This document shows positions 21,453 to 33,860 of a stretch of DNA of 64,000 bases, one piece after another. The position numbers and the translations under genes are program-made. The notes under the pieces are model-generated. The model was not told where the DNA came from and made no database searches. It saw nothing but the letters and a program-made list of their open reading frames with translations. The stretch is from Conoideocrella luteorostrata. Taxonomy: Eukaryota; Ascomycota; Sordariomycetes; Hypocreales; Clavicipitaceae. The stretch spans positions 1-64,000 of the forward strand of contig JASWJB010000186.1 in the NCBI GenBank assembly GCA_032433595.1. The letters run 5' to 3'. Numbering within the stretch: the first letter of the stretch is position 1; each line of letters starts with the position of its first letter.

Positions 21453-24400
21453 TGTTATGCAGCTGTGCAGACATTAGCATAACAATAGCATGCAGTCAGA
21501 TAAGCTTATGAAACCTTGACCTTGACCCCAACACCGCTACTCCGTAGGCGCTGTTGTGCTTACGGGCCGACACAAAAGGTTTTTTGCTTTTCGTGTCTTG
21601 CCGGATTGAGAATCCGGGTGAAACATCACGTATAAAGATAAGGTACGAATTATGCAAAATGCCAGCGGGACATATACTCGGAAGAGCGAAGACAGAGGGC
21701 CTTTAGATCCTTCTGCTGAGCTTTTTAAGGAATAGAAAACAGCAACGACAGTAGAAATACATCTTCCCGAATCCAGAAATTGTTTGAAACAGACGACGCA
21801 TCCTCTAGAGCAAGAAACAAGTGTTTTGGGCCGTCGTGTCCGGTGTCGGTGTCGGAGCTGGAGCCTGCATCAGCGCCATCTTATCAACACACACCTACTC
21901 CGTACTGTATGAGGCAATAAGTTTTTGCATAGCTGCTGGTATCGCGCGAACACGCTAAGCAGCTAAGGAAGCCTGACACGCAACCAATGATGGAGCTCTT
22001 CAGAATTTGATTCACCTAATGCCCTGTTGAGTAGAAACAGCCCTAGGAGCCGAAGGCCGGTACATAAAGTACCAAGCATTTATTTTTGGTTGCTCTACAG
22101 CTACAGTAGTGACGTGGCGTTGACGAAACCCGAAGGGATGCAAAAACTTAATGCCTTCCACTGTATCGTACAACTTTATCTCCATATGGAGTAATTGCTC
22201 GTTTTGCTTCTCTCCACTGGCTGGGCGGTTCGACCCGCCATATACGGAGTACAGAATGCCCATTCGCCCGCAAATCCATGCGATAGGCTCAAAAAGGCAT
22301 GTTCCGAGCCGAATTTATCGCTGAGTCCGGGGAAAAGCACCTCCGCCAATCTTGGCATGTTGTCGAGGGCGATTCGAGATGCGACGGCCAAGCAGGCCCC
22401 TCCCCCTTGTCGTAGACCAAGTCAGATCGACAGACAGTCAGTCAGACAGACAGAGACACAGAGACACAGAGACACAACAGGAAAACTTTTGCGCCATTAG
22501 CCTTGTTGGCTAGCTAGACAGCAACAAGTTTGCTTACTTTGCCCCTTTCAGTCGATCATCAGCCCTACAAGGCGCCCATGCCGGACTCAGCTTCCGTTAA
22601 TTGGCAGGAAAAGGCATATTTGGCCCCCAACTGCTACTATTTCGGCGGGCCCTGCTCATCGATGCGATGGCTTCGTTGTTCGGGTGCGCGGGAATCTGAT
22701 TCGCATGCGCCAAGCAGTGGCTAGCGTAGGTTGGCCGTATCAGACATGCACCCGACAAGTTGGTCAACCCAAAATCTCACGTTACGAGTGTTAGTCATGT
22801 TCTGTACGTCGTTGGGGTGGGCAGCCATTGTCGGAAATGTTTGAAGACTTTTGAGAACCTGGAAACTTGTCGCGCAGAATTGAGAAACAAGCTGGGGAGT
22901 GTGATATTGATGCCCGGAGCAGCGGATAGGTAGCAATTCCCCACACCCTCCTTGTGATGATAACCCACACCAAGGTGAAGCCACGGCGTTTAGCTTCACA
23001 AGCCTACTTCTGAATGATTGTTGAGGCACATTATGGTCCAAATCTGTTATTTCGCCCGGAACCTGAGCGAGCGAAAGATCGGAGCTGAGTTAAACAGCTA
23101 GTTGTCCATCTTGCCGCCCCGCTTCACAGGCCGAACGGTGTCACGAGAGCTCGAGACAAACCCTCCCCAAAAAAAGGCTTGGCTGTGAGGCCTTTTGCGC
23201 ATTTCAGCCTCGTTGTTCATTCCCCTGCAACCCTTGCCCAAAGTCTGACCACTTCGCATTGGTGAGTTCCCGGATATGAACCTTCATTGGTCGGCATGAA
23301 ATTACTGCTGCAGGCCCGGAACAAGTTCCCTTCTTATCCGCCTCACCGGTTTGCAGTCCTTTTCTCCTGTGACCTGGACCGATTGCTACAGAAGACACCT
23401 CGATTCCTGTGTTGGGAGGTGAAGAGGGATTGGCTCAACGTCAATCGACTGTCGGTAAGGGATGCCTGAAGATATGGACGGACGCCTTGGCTATGTCTAG
23501 CCAGATTGGCTTGGTTTGGATCGCCCCGAGATCGAACCACCACTATTCAGCCGAATGAAGGCCGCGTGGGGAGTCTTCAATCTGAGGCTTCTTTCCTGCG
23601 CATGACTCTGCCTGTCTTTCCTGCCTTTTCCCGGGGCAAAGGAGGAGAGATGGTTAGAAACACAATGCGGTACCCCGCCAGATCCCACTCAACCTGGCTG
23701 AAAAGTTGCGCCACGCGCGTTCTCTTCCCGTCTTGAGTCAATGAGTTTGTTCTAGGCCATCTGCCAGCCATTACCATGCCGCCCCCTGGCACACACATTT
23801 GCCACACAAAGCCACTGCCGGGAGAGCTTGTCTATTACTCCGTATTGATCGAAGACTGCTAGGAGTGGGAGGGGTGCTAGGAGGGCTCGGAGTGCTGGGG
23901 GTTCGGGTCAAGATTTGCGGACAGGAAACTGAGCTCCAGATTCCACCCCGTGGCAAGGAATTCGGCCCTCTGGCGGCTTTAGGAAGTTGATTTGCAAAAA
24001 AAGCGGAAATATCCTCTTGGGAAGAGATCTACCCAAACCTGATACAATAGCTAGTTAGTCTTTTAGTTTTCCGCTCTGGCCTTTTAGCCGTGCCGGCCCG
24101 CCTGGTCTTTGGCCGATGGGAAAAGCCCCACAAGTCCACTTCGTGCAAGTATGTCCCTGGACTGACTATGTCTGTCTGAAGCAAACTGCCTGGGTTCCAA
24201 GGTGTTTAACCCCAGCTAGCTTGAGTTTCTTTCCCACCGCGTTCGAGGCCATAGCATATCACTCTGTTGCCCAGCCATCATACATTTTACACATCATTAT
24301 GAGGCGCCCCCCTCCCCCGGGGCAGCATCTGTAGTAGTGCTGTGATACACTCGGCTTTCTGCTTAGCCCAGTCTGGAAGCCCAGTTCTCGGTAAGCCGAA

Positions 24401-24889
24401 TCACAGCCTTAACGGAACGGCCAACCAAGCCAGGGCATTCCATTCCCGTGTGGCGTTCGAGTTGGTGGTGGTGGTGGTGGTGGGTATGCTTGTGTGTGTG
24501 TGAGTGTACCTGTGTCTGCATGTGTGTTCTGTGTGCGTACGTACGTAATTCTGTGTTATGTATTTGTATCAAATGTGTGGTTCTTTGGTGGAGGCCACAG
24601 ACGTTCAAATCCGACTCTGGGCCTCTCCTACCACTTCCTCCATTAGTCGGTAATTGCCTACCAGTCCGGTTTCCTGCATCGCGGATGTAACGTCAATGAC
24701 GCGGAAGGCAAGACCATTCCCCCCACGGGTTGGTATATATATGCACATGTGCACCATCTGCTTTGTTATCGGGTAAAATCCACTCAACATAAACACTCGC
24801 CGGATGCAAGTTCTCGAGCACGAACCCAACGAGAGGAGAGACACGAAGAAGAGAACTTGGCCCGCGGCGGCCAGCGGGTTGCACAAATT
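21453..24889. other. Intergenic, 3.4 kb, simple repeats only
   Basis: No supported gene. TACGGAGTA-type motifs occur at about 21,538, 21,896, 22,242 and 23,836. A CAGACA/GAGACACA simple repeat is at about 22,426-22,477, and a GGT run followed by a GT-rich run is at about 24,453-24,530. The frames are short and lack domains. Confidence 0.5.
24734..24742 (+). promoter_or_regulatory. TATA-like element upstream of the NmrA-like gene
   Basis: TATATATAT about 150 bp before the ATG at 24890. It is a plausible core promoter element, with no further support. Confidence 0.3.
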
Positions 24890-26038
24890 ATGATGCGCAT
24901 TGCCGTCGCAGGTGGAGGAGGACTTGGATACCTGCTGGCTCTGCAACTATCGCAGGCGGCAAATGCATACAACGTCGTCGTTTTATCAAGATCTGTTGGG
25001 CTACCCAATTTCATTTCCGGAGGTTGGGCTGCGATGTTAATGTAAAGCAGGAAAGACCCGAATTCGGCCAGCTCGACGTTCAACTCCACGTTATCGACTA
25101 TAGTAATGAAGCCAGTTTGACCTTTGCCCTCCAGGGCGTGGATCTGGCCATATCAACCATATCGGGTACGGAACAACTCAGCCTTATCAACGCCGCTGGT
25201 CGTGCTCGGGTCCGTGTTTTTGTGCCGTCTGAATTCGAGGGAAGTTTAAGCAAGCGGCCATCGCAGCATAATGACCCTTTAGACCGTGGATCAGTTGCAG
25301 CCATTGCTCTATTGAAGCATTGGGAGAGCACATCGCGCATGAGATATACCGTCTTCACGTGTGGCATCTTTATGGAGCGCTTTCATCCCTATGGGCTAGG
25401 ATATCTTAACATCGGCTATGGCAGCGGCGTTTCTGCCGCGGGCGACTACCTTCTCGACATCAATCACAATACAGCCGAGTACGCGGCCGTAAATTCGAAA
25501 GGACACACGGTGCGAGTATGCCTGACCTCGGTATACGATGTGGTGCGCTTCATCGTAGCGGCCATCGATTTGGGCCCACGAAATTGGCCGCACGAATTCA
25601 CCATGAGGGGGGACAGGATGTCGGTTGAAGAAGTTGTCAGGACCTGCAGTCGTGTCAGGAACGGTAAGGCGCCATCCATGGCAAGAGAAGCCACGGCAAG
25701 GGACGTCGGACTGGAGATCCATCAAAGCGCTTCCCCTCCCTCCCCGCCCAGCGCCGCCGTCTCGAGAATTTTCTTAGCAATTTTTTACTAACTGTGAACG
25801 GTCAGTCCCTTTCAATCATTACCCGCGGGCGGCCGCCGACTTGCAATCGTATTTATCCTATTACAACCAAGCCGACCACAGCAAGGCAGCATACTATCAA
25901 CGGCTAATCGCCACAACGAACGGACGCTACGATTTTAGCAAGGCATCGTTAAATGAGGCCCTGGAAAAGAATAGCCAGGGGGGGTTTCAGGCAATGACTC
26001 TGGCTCGCTGGCTCACATATATTGCACAGTCGTTATGA
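24890..26038 (+). CDS. NmrA-like / isoflavone-reductase-like NAD(P)-binding protein
   Basis: Three exons: 24890-24994, 25051-25663 and 25806-26038. The introns are 24995-25050 (weak donor GTTGGG, acceptor GCAG) and 25664-25805 (donor GTAAGG, perfect TACTAAC branch). The product is 316 aa. It starts MMRIAVAGGGGLGYLL, a glycine-rich Rossmann loop, and continues through SERPEFGQLDV, VDLAISTISG, VFVPSEFEGS (the conserved PSEFG-like motif) and GIFMERFHPYGLG. The last exon gives VPFNHYPRAAADLQSYLSYY. Such proteins bind NAD(P) and act either as reductases or as redox sensors like NmrA; the substrate is unknown. There are two adjacent ATGs (24890, 24893). The first intron's donor is poor, so the N-terminal junction is the least certain part. 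No pathway genes surround it. Confidence 0.82.
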
Positions 26039-27313
26039 GCCAAGAAAAGGAGGAGCAATGCCGCTTTCTGCCCCTGCAAAATTTGCTCGTCTTTGCTTTC
26101 CTGGGATGTTTGGTTTTGGCGACGAAACTGTGGTATATACATACACGCACACACGCACACAGGCGGACAGAATATGAGCATTTGGATGGCGTTCGGATTG
26201 TGCGATTGCTTAATTAAAAACGACCTACGGAGTAGGAATATTGGATACCCATTTCTTTTTTGTCTTTCCTTGCTCTCTTTCTAGGGTGGATATGGATGGC
26301 TGGATAACGCTTGCTCGGCAAGGGAAGGTGAGTAGGCGTGTCGGCGCAGGGCAAGGGCAATCGTGGGCAATTGCTCCTTCCGCAGGAAAAAAAGTTATGC
26401 AGGTGGCACGCACACGGAGTAAGTAGGTAGTTACAAAGGTATTGGCATGATTGAGCATGGTCCACCACGTCAAGGGACGGCAAGAGTCGGACTACAGTTG
26501 TAGACGCACAACCCAACCCAAACCAACGCCCCTCCCCGAAAAAGTTCAATCCATCGACCGCTGTCCAATGCGTCTCGCCCAAACCTTTGTGACCGTCAAC
26601 TGTCGACACCACCACAGCCTAGAATTGGCCCGCCTTGCACGTCACTCCACACAATTCGCCACGATGCTTCGCAAATGTCGTGTGCGCTTGCGGGAGCAGC
26701 CGCTGCACGTTGACTGTTGCCAGATATTTTCCGAGCTGCAGGCACGGCTACTGATGCAACCGAGTGATTTGGAGAGTGCTTGCGTTGGTATTAAGTTTGC
26801 GCGAACACCTAACGAGTGTTGCGCGTATGAGGTACCGTTTTGATAGCAGGCTGCACCTACATACCTGGGTACACAATCAGACTCCACTCCGCCCGCGGGA
26901 CAAATAGCTACGACAAGCCGCTCGACATCATCGAACTGGTGACGGTTGAAACGCTTGTCATTATTTCTACAGTAGCGGGCCGGCTGTTTCAATCTCAAGA
27001 GTTAAATGAGCGTTTGCCTGGCACTGTTGACGCGCTTGCCAAGAGCCTCTGCTGTTGAATCGGATTTACAAGGCCCTCTCTTGGACGACTACATTAATTA
27101 TTCCGATACCAAATCTGCTCCTATTTCACCCCTGAAGTATATGTGTTGAAGTATTCCGCCTCTTCCCATTGGGGGGTTTTCCCGGACGCCTAAGGAGTTT
27201 TCATCAAGCTACTCACCCCCAAGTATTGTGCAAGTAGTGCAAAATAGTGCATACGCATCCACACATACATACACAAGCACCCGCGTTGATATGCATACAT
27301 AAATGGTGCCCTC
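26039..27313. other. Intergenic, no supported gene
   Basis: Contains ACACGCACAC simple repeats at about 26,142-26,162 and a TACGGAGTA motif at about 26,224. Frames at 26,214-26,998 on both strands mirror one another and show no domain. The right end is the 3' flank of the adenosine deaminase gene. Confidence 0.45.
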
Positions 27314-29108
27314 TTAGGCATCCTCGTCCGGCTTCTCTCCTTCAGGGTCGAACTGCTCACCAAACTCGCTAACTATCCACAAGCAAAACTGCTCCCACTC
27401 AATTTGCCACTCCTTCAGTCTCTGGGCTTTGACGCCGCCGCCCAGGCTGGCTTGTCGAATCTCGTTGGCCCATTGGGCAGCATCCTGGTCTTCGAAAGCG
27501 GCCCATCGAACGCTGTTCTCGGCCAAGCTCCCAAGACCGGCCAGCCCAAGATTGTCCCAGCCCTGGAGCGCTTGCCAGAAGTCATGGGACATTCCTGAGG
27601 TGTCCTGGCCAAGCATGGCAGGATCGTCGTTGCAAAGACAGCAGACGACCCCGCGGGAGAGCAACGACGGCAACGGATGAGCCATCACAGAGCCACATAG
27701 CCGCAGTACTTCGTTTGAAATAGGACACGACTCGACAAGTATTTTTTTCTCTTTGACCATATCAATCAGTAATGGGTGTTTGTACAAACTATAGGCGTGG
27801 CCAATACGTCTGGTTCCGAGCAAGATTGCGTCAAATAGGTTACTGTCTGTGCTGTTTCCGTCGCCAAGTGTCTCTCCTGCGTGGAAGAAAAAGGGAATGT
27901 TGACGCCTTCTTGTGAGCACTGCTTTCGGAACCAGAAAAGCTCCGGCAATACGTCTGCTAACGGCTTTCCGAAGTCCTCTGGCCCAACCAAGTCGTAGCC
28001 GGCGATCAAATGTGGAAACTCCAGCTTTGTTGTGATGCAGTGGTCCATGCTCTCAATCATCGGTCTGGTGTCGACGCTGCGCAGGGTGGTCCAGATCGTG
28101 GTCAGGCCCCAGAAGCCGTTGCCTTGGGGAGATGCCTTGAACTTGGCAACTTCTTCTTCAATAACTTGGAACATGTGGCTATAATCCTCTTCAGGCTCCT
28201 CCTTTCGATCACGGCAGTAATTCAATCCCCACGTAAATCTAGGCATATAAATTAGTGTCGATACCTTTTGCCCGGTAGACGTTCAGCACATACCTTAGCT
28301 CAACCCAGTTGACACCGTCTGATTTTAGCTGGCTCATGAGCCGTTGTAGAAAAGAGCGAAAGATGGGCTCGTAGTGAATGATTGTATCGACGACGACGAA
28401 GCACTTTGCAAATTTTCGCCAGATTGCATCGATGCCATGGTGCTGCTCATGACTATCCACCATGGACAAGGTGCATCGGTTTTTGAGCCACTGAAGAAAT
28501 CCTTGTCTGCCTCCATCAGGAAATGCACCCGCCGCTTTTGTAAGAAGAATGAAAGACTCGGTCTTGTACGAATCTTCCCAGATGGAACCTTCGGTTCTCT
28601 CCTTGGCTTTGTAACGGAAGCTCATGGCTGCATTCTCCAGAGCATCCTTGCTGTTGAGCGGCCTGTCGCTCGACATGTGCATTCCGGGAGTCTTGATAAG
28701 CACGTCAAGAAGAAAATCAAAGTCAACCATAGCATCCATGTGGGAATGCAATAGGCAGCCCTTGGGCATGCGCCGCACAATCTGCCAAAGCTTGGTATTT
28801 TCCATGCGCTCCTTGGCCATGGTGAACATCATGCCAGGAAAGATGGCTTGATGAGAGTTCCGAGCCAGGTCCTCCTCGACATCTGCTGTCCAAACGGTTT
28901 TTGCCTCATGATTGCGAATACTGTCTACAATGGTGCAGGCCCTCTTGGCAATTGGCGACAAAGACTTCCTGAAAGATGCATCCGAACGAGTAGTCTTCTC
29001 CTGAATGATGAGGTTTGCACGGCCCGCCATGTACTGCTGAATGAAGGGATCTGAGGCCGAGGGAATATCCTGGGAGATTTCATCCCATACATCATTGGGC
29101 ATTGCCAT
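27314..29108 (-). CDS. ADGF/CECR1-type adenosine deaminase, no signal peptide
   Basis: Two exons: 28294-29108 and 27314-28238, intron 28239-28293 (55 nt, donor GTATGT, phase 2). The product is 579 aa. The metal-dependent amidohydrolase motifs are in order: MPKGCLLHSHMDAMVD (zinc ligands HxH, about residues 114-129), HAGET, RIGHA, ESCPISNEVL and CNDDPAMLG (catalytic Asp pair). The length and the N-terminal region before the HxH motif fit the adenosine deaminase-related growth factor branch rather than the shorter classical ADA. It should convert adenosine or deoxyadenosine to inosine. Animal ADGFs are secreted, but this N-terminus (MAMPNDVWDEISQD) is hydrophilic, so the protein is probably intracellular and serves purine salvage or detoxification. 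The substrate may differ, because fungal ADGF-like proteins are little tested. Confidence 0.88.
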
Positions 29109-29544
29109 ATTCGGATGATGGTGTGTATGAAATGCCGGGGGTCAGAATGATTGCGTGCGTATGTTGATGCGTCGGTGCGGTTGGTACAATCTGATAAAGC
29201 TGAGGATGGTCCGGAAAAAATGACAGCGGTTCGAGGGCTGACAGTCCAATAAGAAAAAGCAGTAGTTACCTCGCTTCGGTCACCACCGATCAATTATTCC
29301 GCAATATGACGGATTGGGTTATTTTCTCTTTCTCTTTTGGGTCAGGCGCGGCCTCCTCCGGCAGCGTTGGCAAAAGTCCTCGGCGTTCGGACGGCAAGGC
29401 TGGCGGCGTGGCTTGTCATTCAATATGTGCCCGGTCGGTCGTGTGTACAATATTGCATGTACGTACCGTTTACTCCGTACGCTGAAGGAGAAAATGTAGC
29501 TGCCCATGTAGTGAGGTGTGGTGTCATTATGGCGGGGTGATGGG

Positions 29545-29618
29545 CTCTGGTGGGCTCTGATGGGCAGCGATGGGCAGCGATGGGCAGCGATGGGCGGTGA
29601 TGGGCGGTGATGGGCGGC
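29545..29618. repeat. 10-bp minisatellite (GATGGGCAGC/GATGGGCGGT)
   Basis: About seven tandem units of GATGGGCNGN are read directly: GATGGGCAGC three times, then GATGGGCGGT twice, with degenerate edges. It is intergenic and likely variable in length. Confidence 0.85.
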
Positions 29619-29916
29619 GGCCAGGGCAAGTGACGACATGGCAGCGGGCGGGCAAGCGAGCAAGGCGACTGCGGTTGCGGGGTAGCTTCGCCTCACGTGA
29701 TGCTGAGGATTACTCTGGCATGAGGATTCTCAGCGATGTTAGGGCTGGAGCATCCTCCGTCGTTGGTCTGCTATCTTCTCTTGATTGTCTCGGATGAAGG
29801 CATTGACTAACTAGCTCACTGCCTACTATGTGTGTTCGTAGGATCCCTTATCCAATACCGCCGCATTGCACCATAGTCATCACCTGTCAAACCTTGGAAC
29901 GCGGACCGGGCTTCGA

Positions 29917-29967
29917 CCAACCAACCAACCCCATCCATCCATCCATCCATCCGTCCGTCCGTCCATC
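29917..29967. repeat. Compound tetranucleotide repeat (CAAC, ATCC, GTCC)
   Basis: CCAACCAACCAACC is followed by about four CATC/ATCC units and three GTCC units. Simple compound microsatellite in intergenic DNA. Confidence 0.85.
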
Positions 29968-31040
29968 CCCAGTGAACATAGCTCGGAACTTGGTCCGTTG
30001 GTTCAACACGAACTTTCTCTACGGAGTACTCCGTACTTGTATTAACTTCATATTGTAAGTTTTCGTCAGCCATCATGAGCCGAGACCCCGGACGGTATCG
30101 TACGCACCCTTGACCACTTCCCCTCTCCCCCCTAGCTCCCTCAACACCATCAACACCGTGCAACCTATCAGGGAACAGAGTGGCCTTCTCCACAAATGTT
30201 GACGACTGGTCCATTTGCCCTTCGCGCAGCCGCAAACCACGCCACCAAGGGGATTCACTCTGTTGTTGGTCAGGTCCATCGTCACGTTCGGCACCATCTC
30301 GCCTTGAATAGTCAGGAACTCAACCTGGTAGCTCGACAATGTGCGAAGCTTCGGTCATCTCATTTGAAGGCGACCCTGTTAAGCCTGTGTGCTGGCCTCA
30401 GACCAGGTAATCTTGACTCCTTCTAATGGCCCGATCCTTCCCAAACTACCGGTAGTTAGCGTCCAGACCGTCTTTTCCACCACTCAATCACTTCCCGCTT
30501 GACTCTCCTTCGTCACATGCGGCACAAATCACAGAGCCACATCACCATCCGGCGCTTACAGCCCAAGCTGCCAAGCTGTCCACCCGTTGAGCTGCAGGAA
30601 CATGCCTCGTCTTTCGTTGGTTTCTTGTAGAAAAGTGATCTAGGGAAAGCAGCTCATTGCCGCTTTAGGTATAACTCAATGCAATCCTTGCCTCGATGGG
30701 AAGTCGGCTTCGACCAACCGCAGGTGAGGTACGGATCGTTTTTGGTGAAGACGAAGTCATGAATGCACGTTGGTGACGAGTGATCATGGCTGCATGGATG
30801 TTGGCTGATGTGAATCAGTAAAGTGCGCGATATTGGCTTATGCGAATCATTACACTGCTCAATGTATGGTTAATCTGACATCTTTCGTGTGCATCGAACT
30901 CATTTGGTTCGCCTTACAAAAAGCCTGTCTCGCCCACAACCAATGTGTCTTGTAGATGTGTGGCATATCACCTCAAAGTATCATCCATCTTCAAATACAG
31001 TACACCCACACCGAGGCACACTTATCAAAGACATACAAAA

Positions 31041-31520
31041 ATGATGGTCTATCATCTCTTCGCTCTCCTGCCCGTCGCGGCAGCTGTAGCCCTACCTCGT
31101 GCCCAAATTTCTACGGCCGGGTTTGTCCCTCCCAACATGTGCTGCTTCACCCTCCACGATTCCTCCTCTGGTCAAATTGTGAAGCAGACAAAGGAGGACG
31201 GCTACCTCACGCTCGCTGGCGACAACCCCGACGGATGGTATTGCACTAACATCTCCGACCAGAAAAATATAATCTGGGATATTTCCAACAGTGCTTGCTT
31301 CATCAACCCTGATAAGGCGTTGCAGTGTCTTGACCCAATTCCAGGGAACGATGCGTTCAATTTACAGCACTCCGGAGAAGGCGTCCTAGTTGCTGTGAAT
31401 GGCAGGACGGACTTTAATGTCTGCGGGGATAGGATTTTCAATACTGATAAAAGTGGTTGCCGGGCGGTGAAGCTGAAAGCATCAGGACTACAAGGCACTT
31501 GTGGGAACGTCATGGGTTGA
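31041..31520 (+). CDS. Small secreted cysteine-rich protein
   Basis: Intronless frame of 159 aa from MMVYHLFALLPVAAAVALPRA, a clear signal peptide with likely cleavage after the Ala-rich core. The mature part has eight cysteines: the pair in NMCCFTLHDSSSG and single ones in DGWYC, NSACF, LQCLDP, NVCG, SGCRA and GTCGN. Segments like CCFTLHD and PDGWYC recur in an unnamed family of secreted proteins in filamentous ascomycetes, as far as I recall. The start at 31041 is preceded by AAAA. The frame is open further upstream, but that part has no signal sequence. It could be a cell-wall or effector-like protein; nothing in the sequence decides between these. It is convergent with the acyl-CoA dehydrogenase gene, 252 bp between stops. 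Confidence 0.8.
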   Translation: MMVYHLFALLPVAAAVALPRAQISTAGFVPPNMCCFTLHDSSSGQIVKQTKEDGYLTLAGDNPDGWYCTNISDQKNIIWDISNSACFINPDKALQCLDPIPGNDAFNLQHSGEGVLVAVNGRTDFNVCGDRIFNTDKSGCRAVKLKASGLQGTCGNVMG

Positions 31521-31772
31521 TCAATAGGGACATTTGGATGCAGTTGATTGCGAGACGTGGCTATGGATGGTTCTCTCGGTTTAGAGTTGATGATGCCAAG
31601 TGCTTATGCTTAACGTGCTCTGACAAGCTCTCTACTTGACACGCAAATAAACACACATATATGAATCCATATTCAGTGAAACATCGCGCCGAATAATAAT
31701 TGCAAAGTAGTCCTTCTTCCCAAGATTTAGACCAGGGCATGTTCCCAGAAACTGTTAAGCGCAATTTAACAA

Positions 31773-33860
31773 TCACAATTTTGCACCCACTTCATCCCCC
31801 GCAACACCATACACAATGCCCAAGTCCCTCCTCAGCTCATCCTTCATGCCCCCCTTCTTCCTCTTCACCACCTCACCCTTGTCCTCCAAGAACCTCACAA
31901 AAATCTCCCAGGCCGCCACATTTCCGTCACTCCCGGTATCCACATAGAGCAACAGCCCGGCAATGATATCCCCCGCCGCCCACACCACTTCTCTCGCCTC
32001 GCCCATCAGCTCCGCCTGAGACGTGCTCTCCAGGCGATATTTCAAAGCGCTCCACTTCCCCAAGGGATCCCAACCGCCCGGCTTGTCGACTCTCCCCTTG
32101 AAGCCGCTCGCCTTCTTGACAAACTCATCCATGGCCGCGATGCTATCTGCCCCTCCGCGGGGGTGCTTCAGAGCTCTAATCAGATCCGTGCACAGGACAT
32201 CCGTTGTTCCCTCCCAGATGGGCAGGACGCATGTATCGCGGAAGATTCTCGAAATGTTGAGGTACTCCTGCTCTTCGTTGTACAGGTAGCCTACTCCACC
32301 GAGAGATTCCATGCAGGAGAAGAGCAAGGAGACACTGGGCTTGCAGACATATGCCTTGGCGAGCTGTGTCATGACGCGGAGGAGAGGCTCGACAAGTCTT
32401 TTTTGCGGGGTGAGCACCTCCAACACAGGTGATTTTCGAGTGTTGCCGGGATGTTCAGACACGCCGAGGATGTAGGACGTGAAAAAGGTTAGGAGCATGA
32501 GGCGGCGATACTCGGCTGACAGGTTTGCCAAGGTCCTCATGTGTAAGGGGCTGTCGATCAGTCTCATTCTTGCTCTGTTTCCAGCGCCGACCTCACGAAC
32601 GAGTGCGTATGCTCGTGCGATGGCTAGACCTCGGCCGACGCCGCCTACTGCCGCAACGGCCGAGTGTACTCTTGTTAGAGTCAGGACGGTGCTGATTTCG
32701 TGGATGCCGCGTCCTTCTTGGCCAATCATCCAGCCGCGCATGTTCTCGAGGACCAGCTCCGCCGTGGGGAGAGACTGCGTGCCAAACTTGTTTTTGAGGC
32801 GTTGGATGCGTACGCCGTTGAGGGAACGTCCGTTTTCTGTAGGTTCGCCCGTGAGAGTCCTGGCGTCGGGGTCGTGCTTGCGCATGGGAGCGAGGAATGT
32901 GCTGAGACCGCCGGCCGAGGTGCGAGCCAGGAGAACAGACATTTCCGAGTCGGTTGCACTGGAGAACCATTTGAAGCCGTTGATGCTCCATGGTCCCAGG
33001 GCCACTTGGTCCTCTTTCGAGGCGATTCCCTTGGGCGCATCGGGCTGGTAAGTGGCAGTGGTTTCGGTGAGAGACACATCGCTCCCGCCGGTTCGTTCAG
33101 TCATCCACTGCCCGCTTGTCCAGGCATAACCTGGCTGGCGGGATGTAAGTCGTTTATAAGCACACTCGAAAGCCTTTTTCTCGTCAGCTGAAAGCGCAGC
33201 GCTCAACTTGGGGTTCGCGAGGTGCCGTCTCAGCAAGCAGGCAGCTCCATCCTGCATGGCAGACGGACAGCCAACGTTTGCGCCTGATCCAGTCCATAAG
33301 TGCGTTCTGAGGAACTGGAGAGGACGGGAATATGCGCCGTAGGGAGTGTCATAGCCAGTGGCGACCATTCTGTCCCGTCACGTCAGCGTCATTTTCTTCG
33401 TTCTATTACTTTTCTCGGGAACACATCTGTGACAAAGTTTTGGCAGTGATGTGTGTGTCTTACCCCTTAGACAGACCAAAGTCCTGCAAATTGCGCCATC
33501 CTTCGCCTGTTATGAGCTCGCCTGTCCACTGGCCAAATGCGCCACGTCCAGAGCCTTTCAGATAGGGCTTGTTGTGCTCCGCATCTGTGACCCATCTGAA
33601 TACTTGATCAGAGATGACGTCCCGCCCAAGGGAGGCAACTTCTGGCTCAGCACGGGAAATCACGTCCTGGGAGAGGAATACTATTATCCGTCCGACCCGT
33701 ATGTTAGTTCCTTGTATGAGATGTCCCCGGGGGCTCACCGGGGCGTTGCAGCAACCCACTTACACTTGAAGCATCTCTTGAACGACTCATCGTCCAGCGC
33801 CTGGTTCTTCAAAACAGGGGCTTTCTGAAAGAAGCCTTTATCAGCACCAGACGGCTCCAT
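31773..33860 (-). CDS. Acyl-CoA dehydrogenase family protein, AidB-like
   Basis: Three exons: 33764-33860, 33464-33680 and 31773-33369. The introns are 33681-33763 (GTAAGT) and 33370-33463 (GTAAGA). The product is 636 aa, starting MEPSGADKGFFQKAP. Exon 2 supplies the N-terminal helices (GQWTGELITGEGWRNLQDFG). Exon 3 has the FAD/substrate core WMTERTGGSDVSLTET and FKWFSSATDSEMSVLLAR, and the C-terminal domain with GGVGYLYNEEQEYLNISRIF and LPIWEGTTDVL. The extended N-terminus and the WEGTT-DVL ending match the AidB-like branch (about 550-640 aa) rather than short mitochondrial acyl-CoA dehydrogenases. It is an FAD-dependent oxidation of acyl-CoA or a related thioester; the substrate is not known. 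No obvious peroxisomal tripeptide is present (the protein ends GAKL), though this ending is near the SKL/AKL type and is missing only by register. Confidence 0.9.

Larger units (their letters stand above)
29109..31040. other. Intergenic with two minisatellites
   Basis: No supported gene. It contains a 10-bp tandem array and a tetranucleotide array (both listed separately), and a full 16-bp TACGGAGTACTCCGTA palindrome at about 30,019-30,035. The right end is the promoter of the secreted protein gene; I see no strong TATA box. Confidence 0.5.

Noticed and set aside
23497..23580. Possible minus-strand tRNA (GGTTCGATC box)
   Set aside because: The T stem and acceptor do not pair, so no cloverleaf can be drawn.
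24448..24690. 80-aa Trp/Cys/Val frame
   Set aside because: Translation of the GGT and GT simple repeats.
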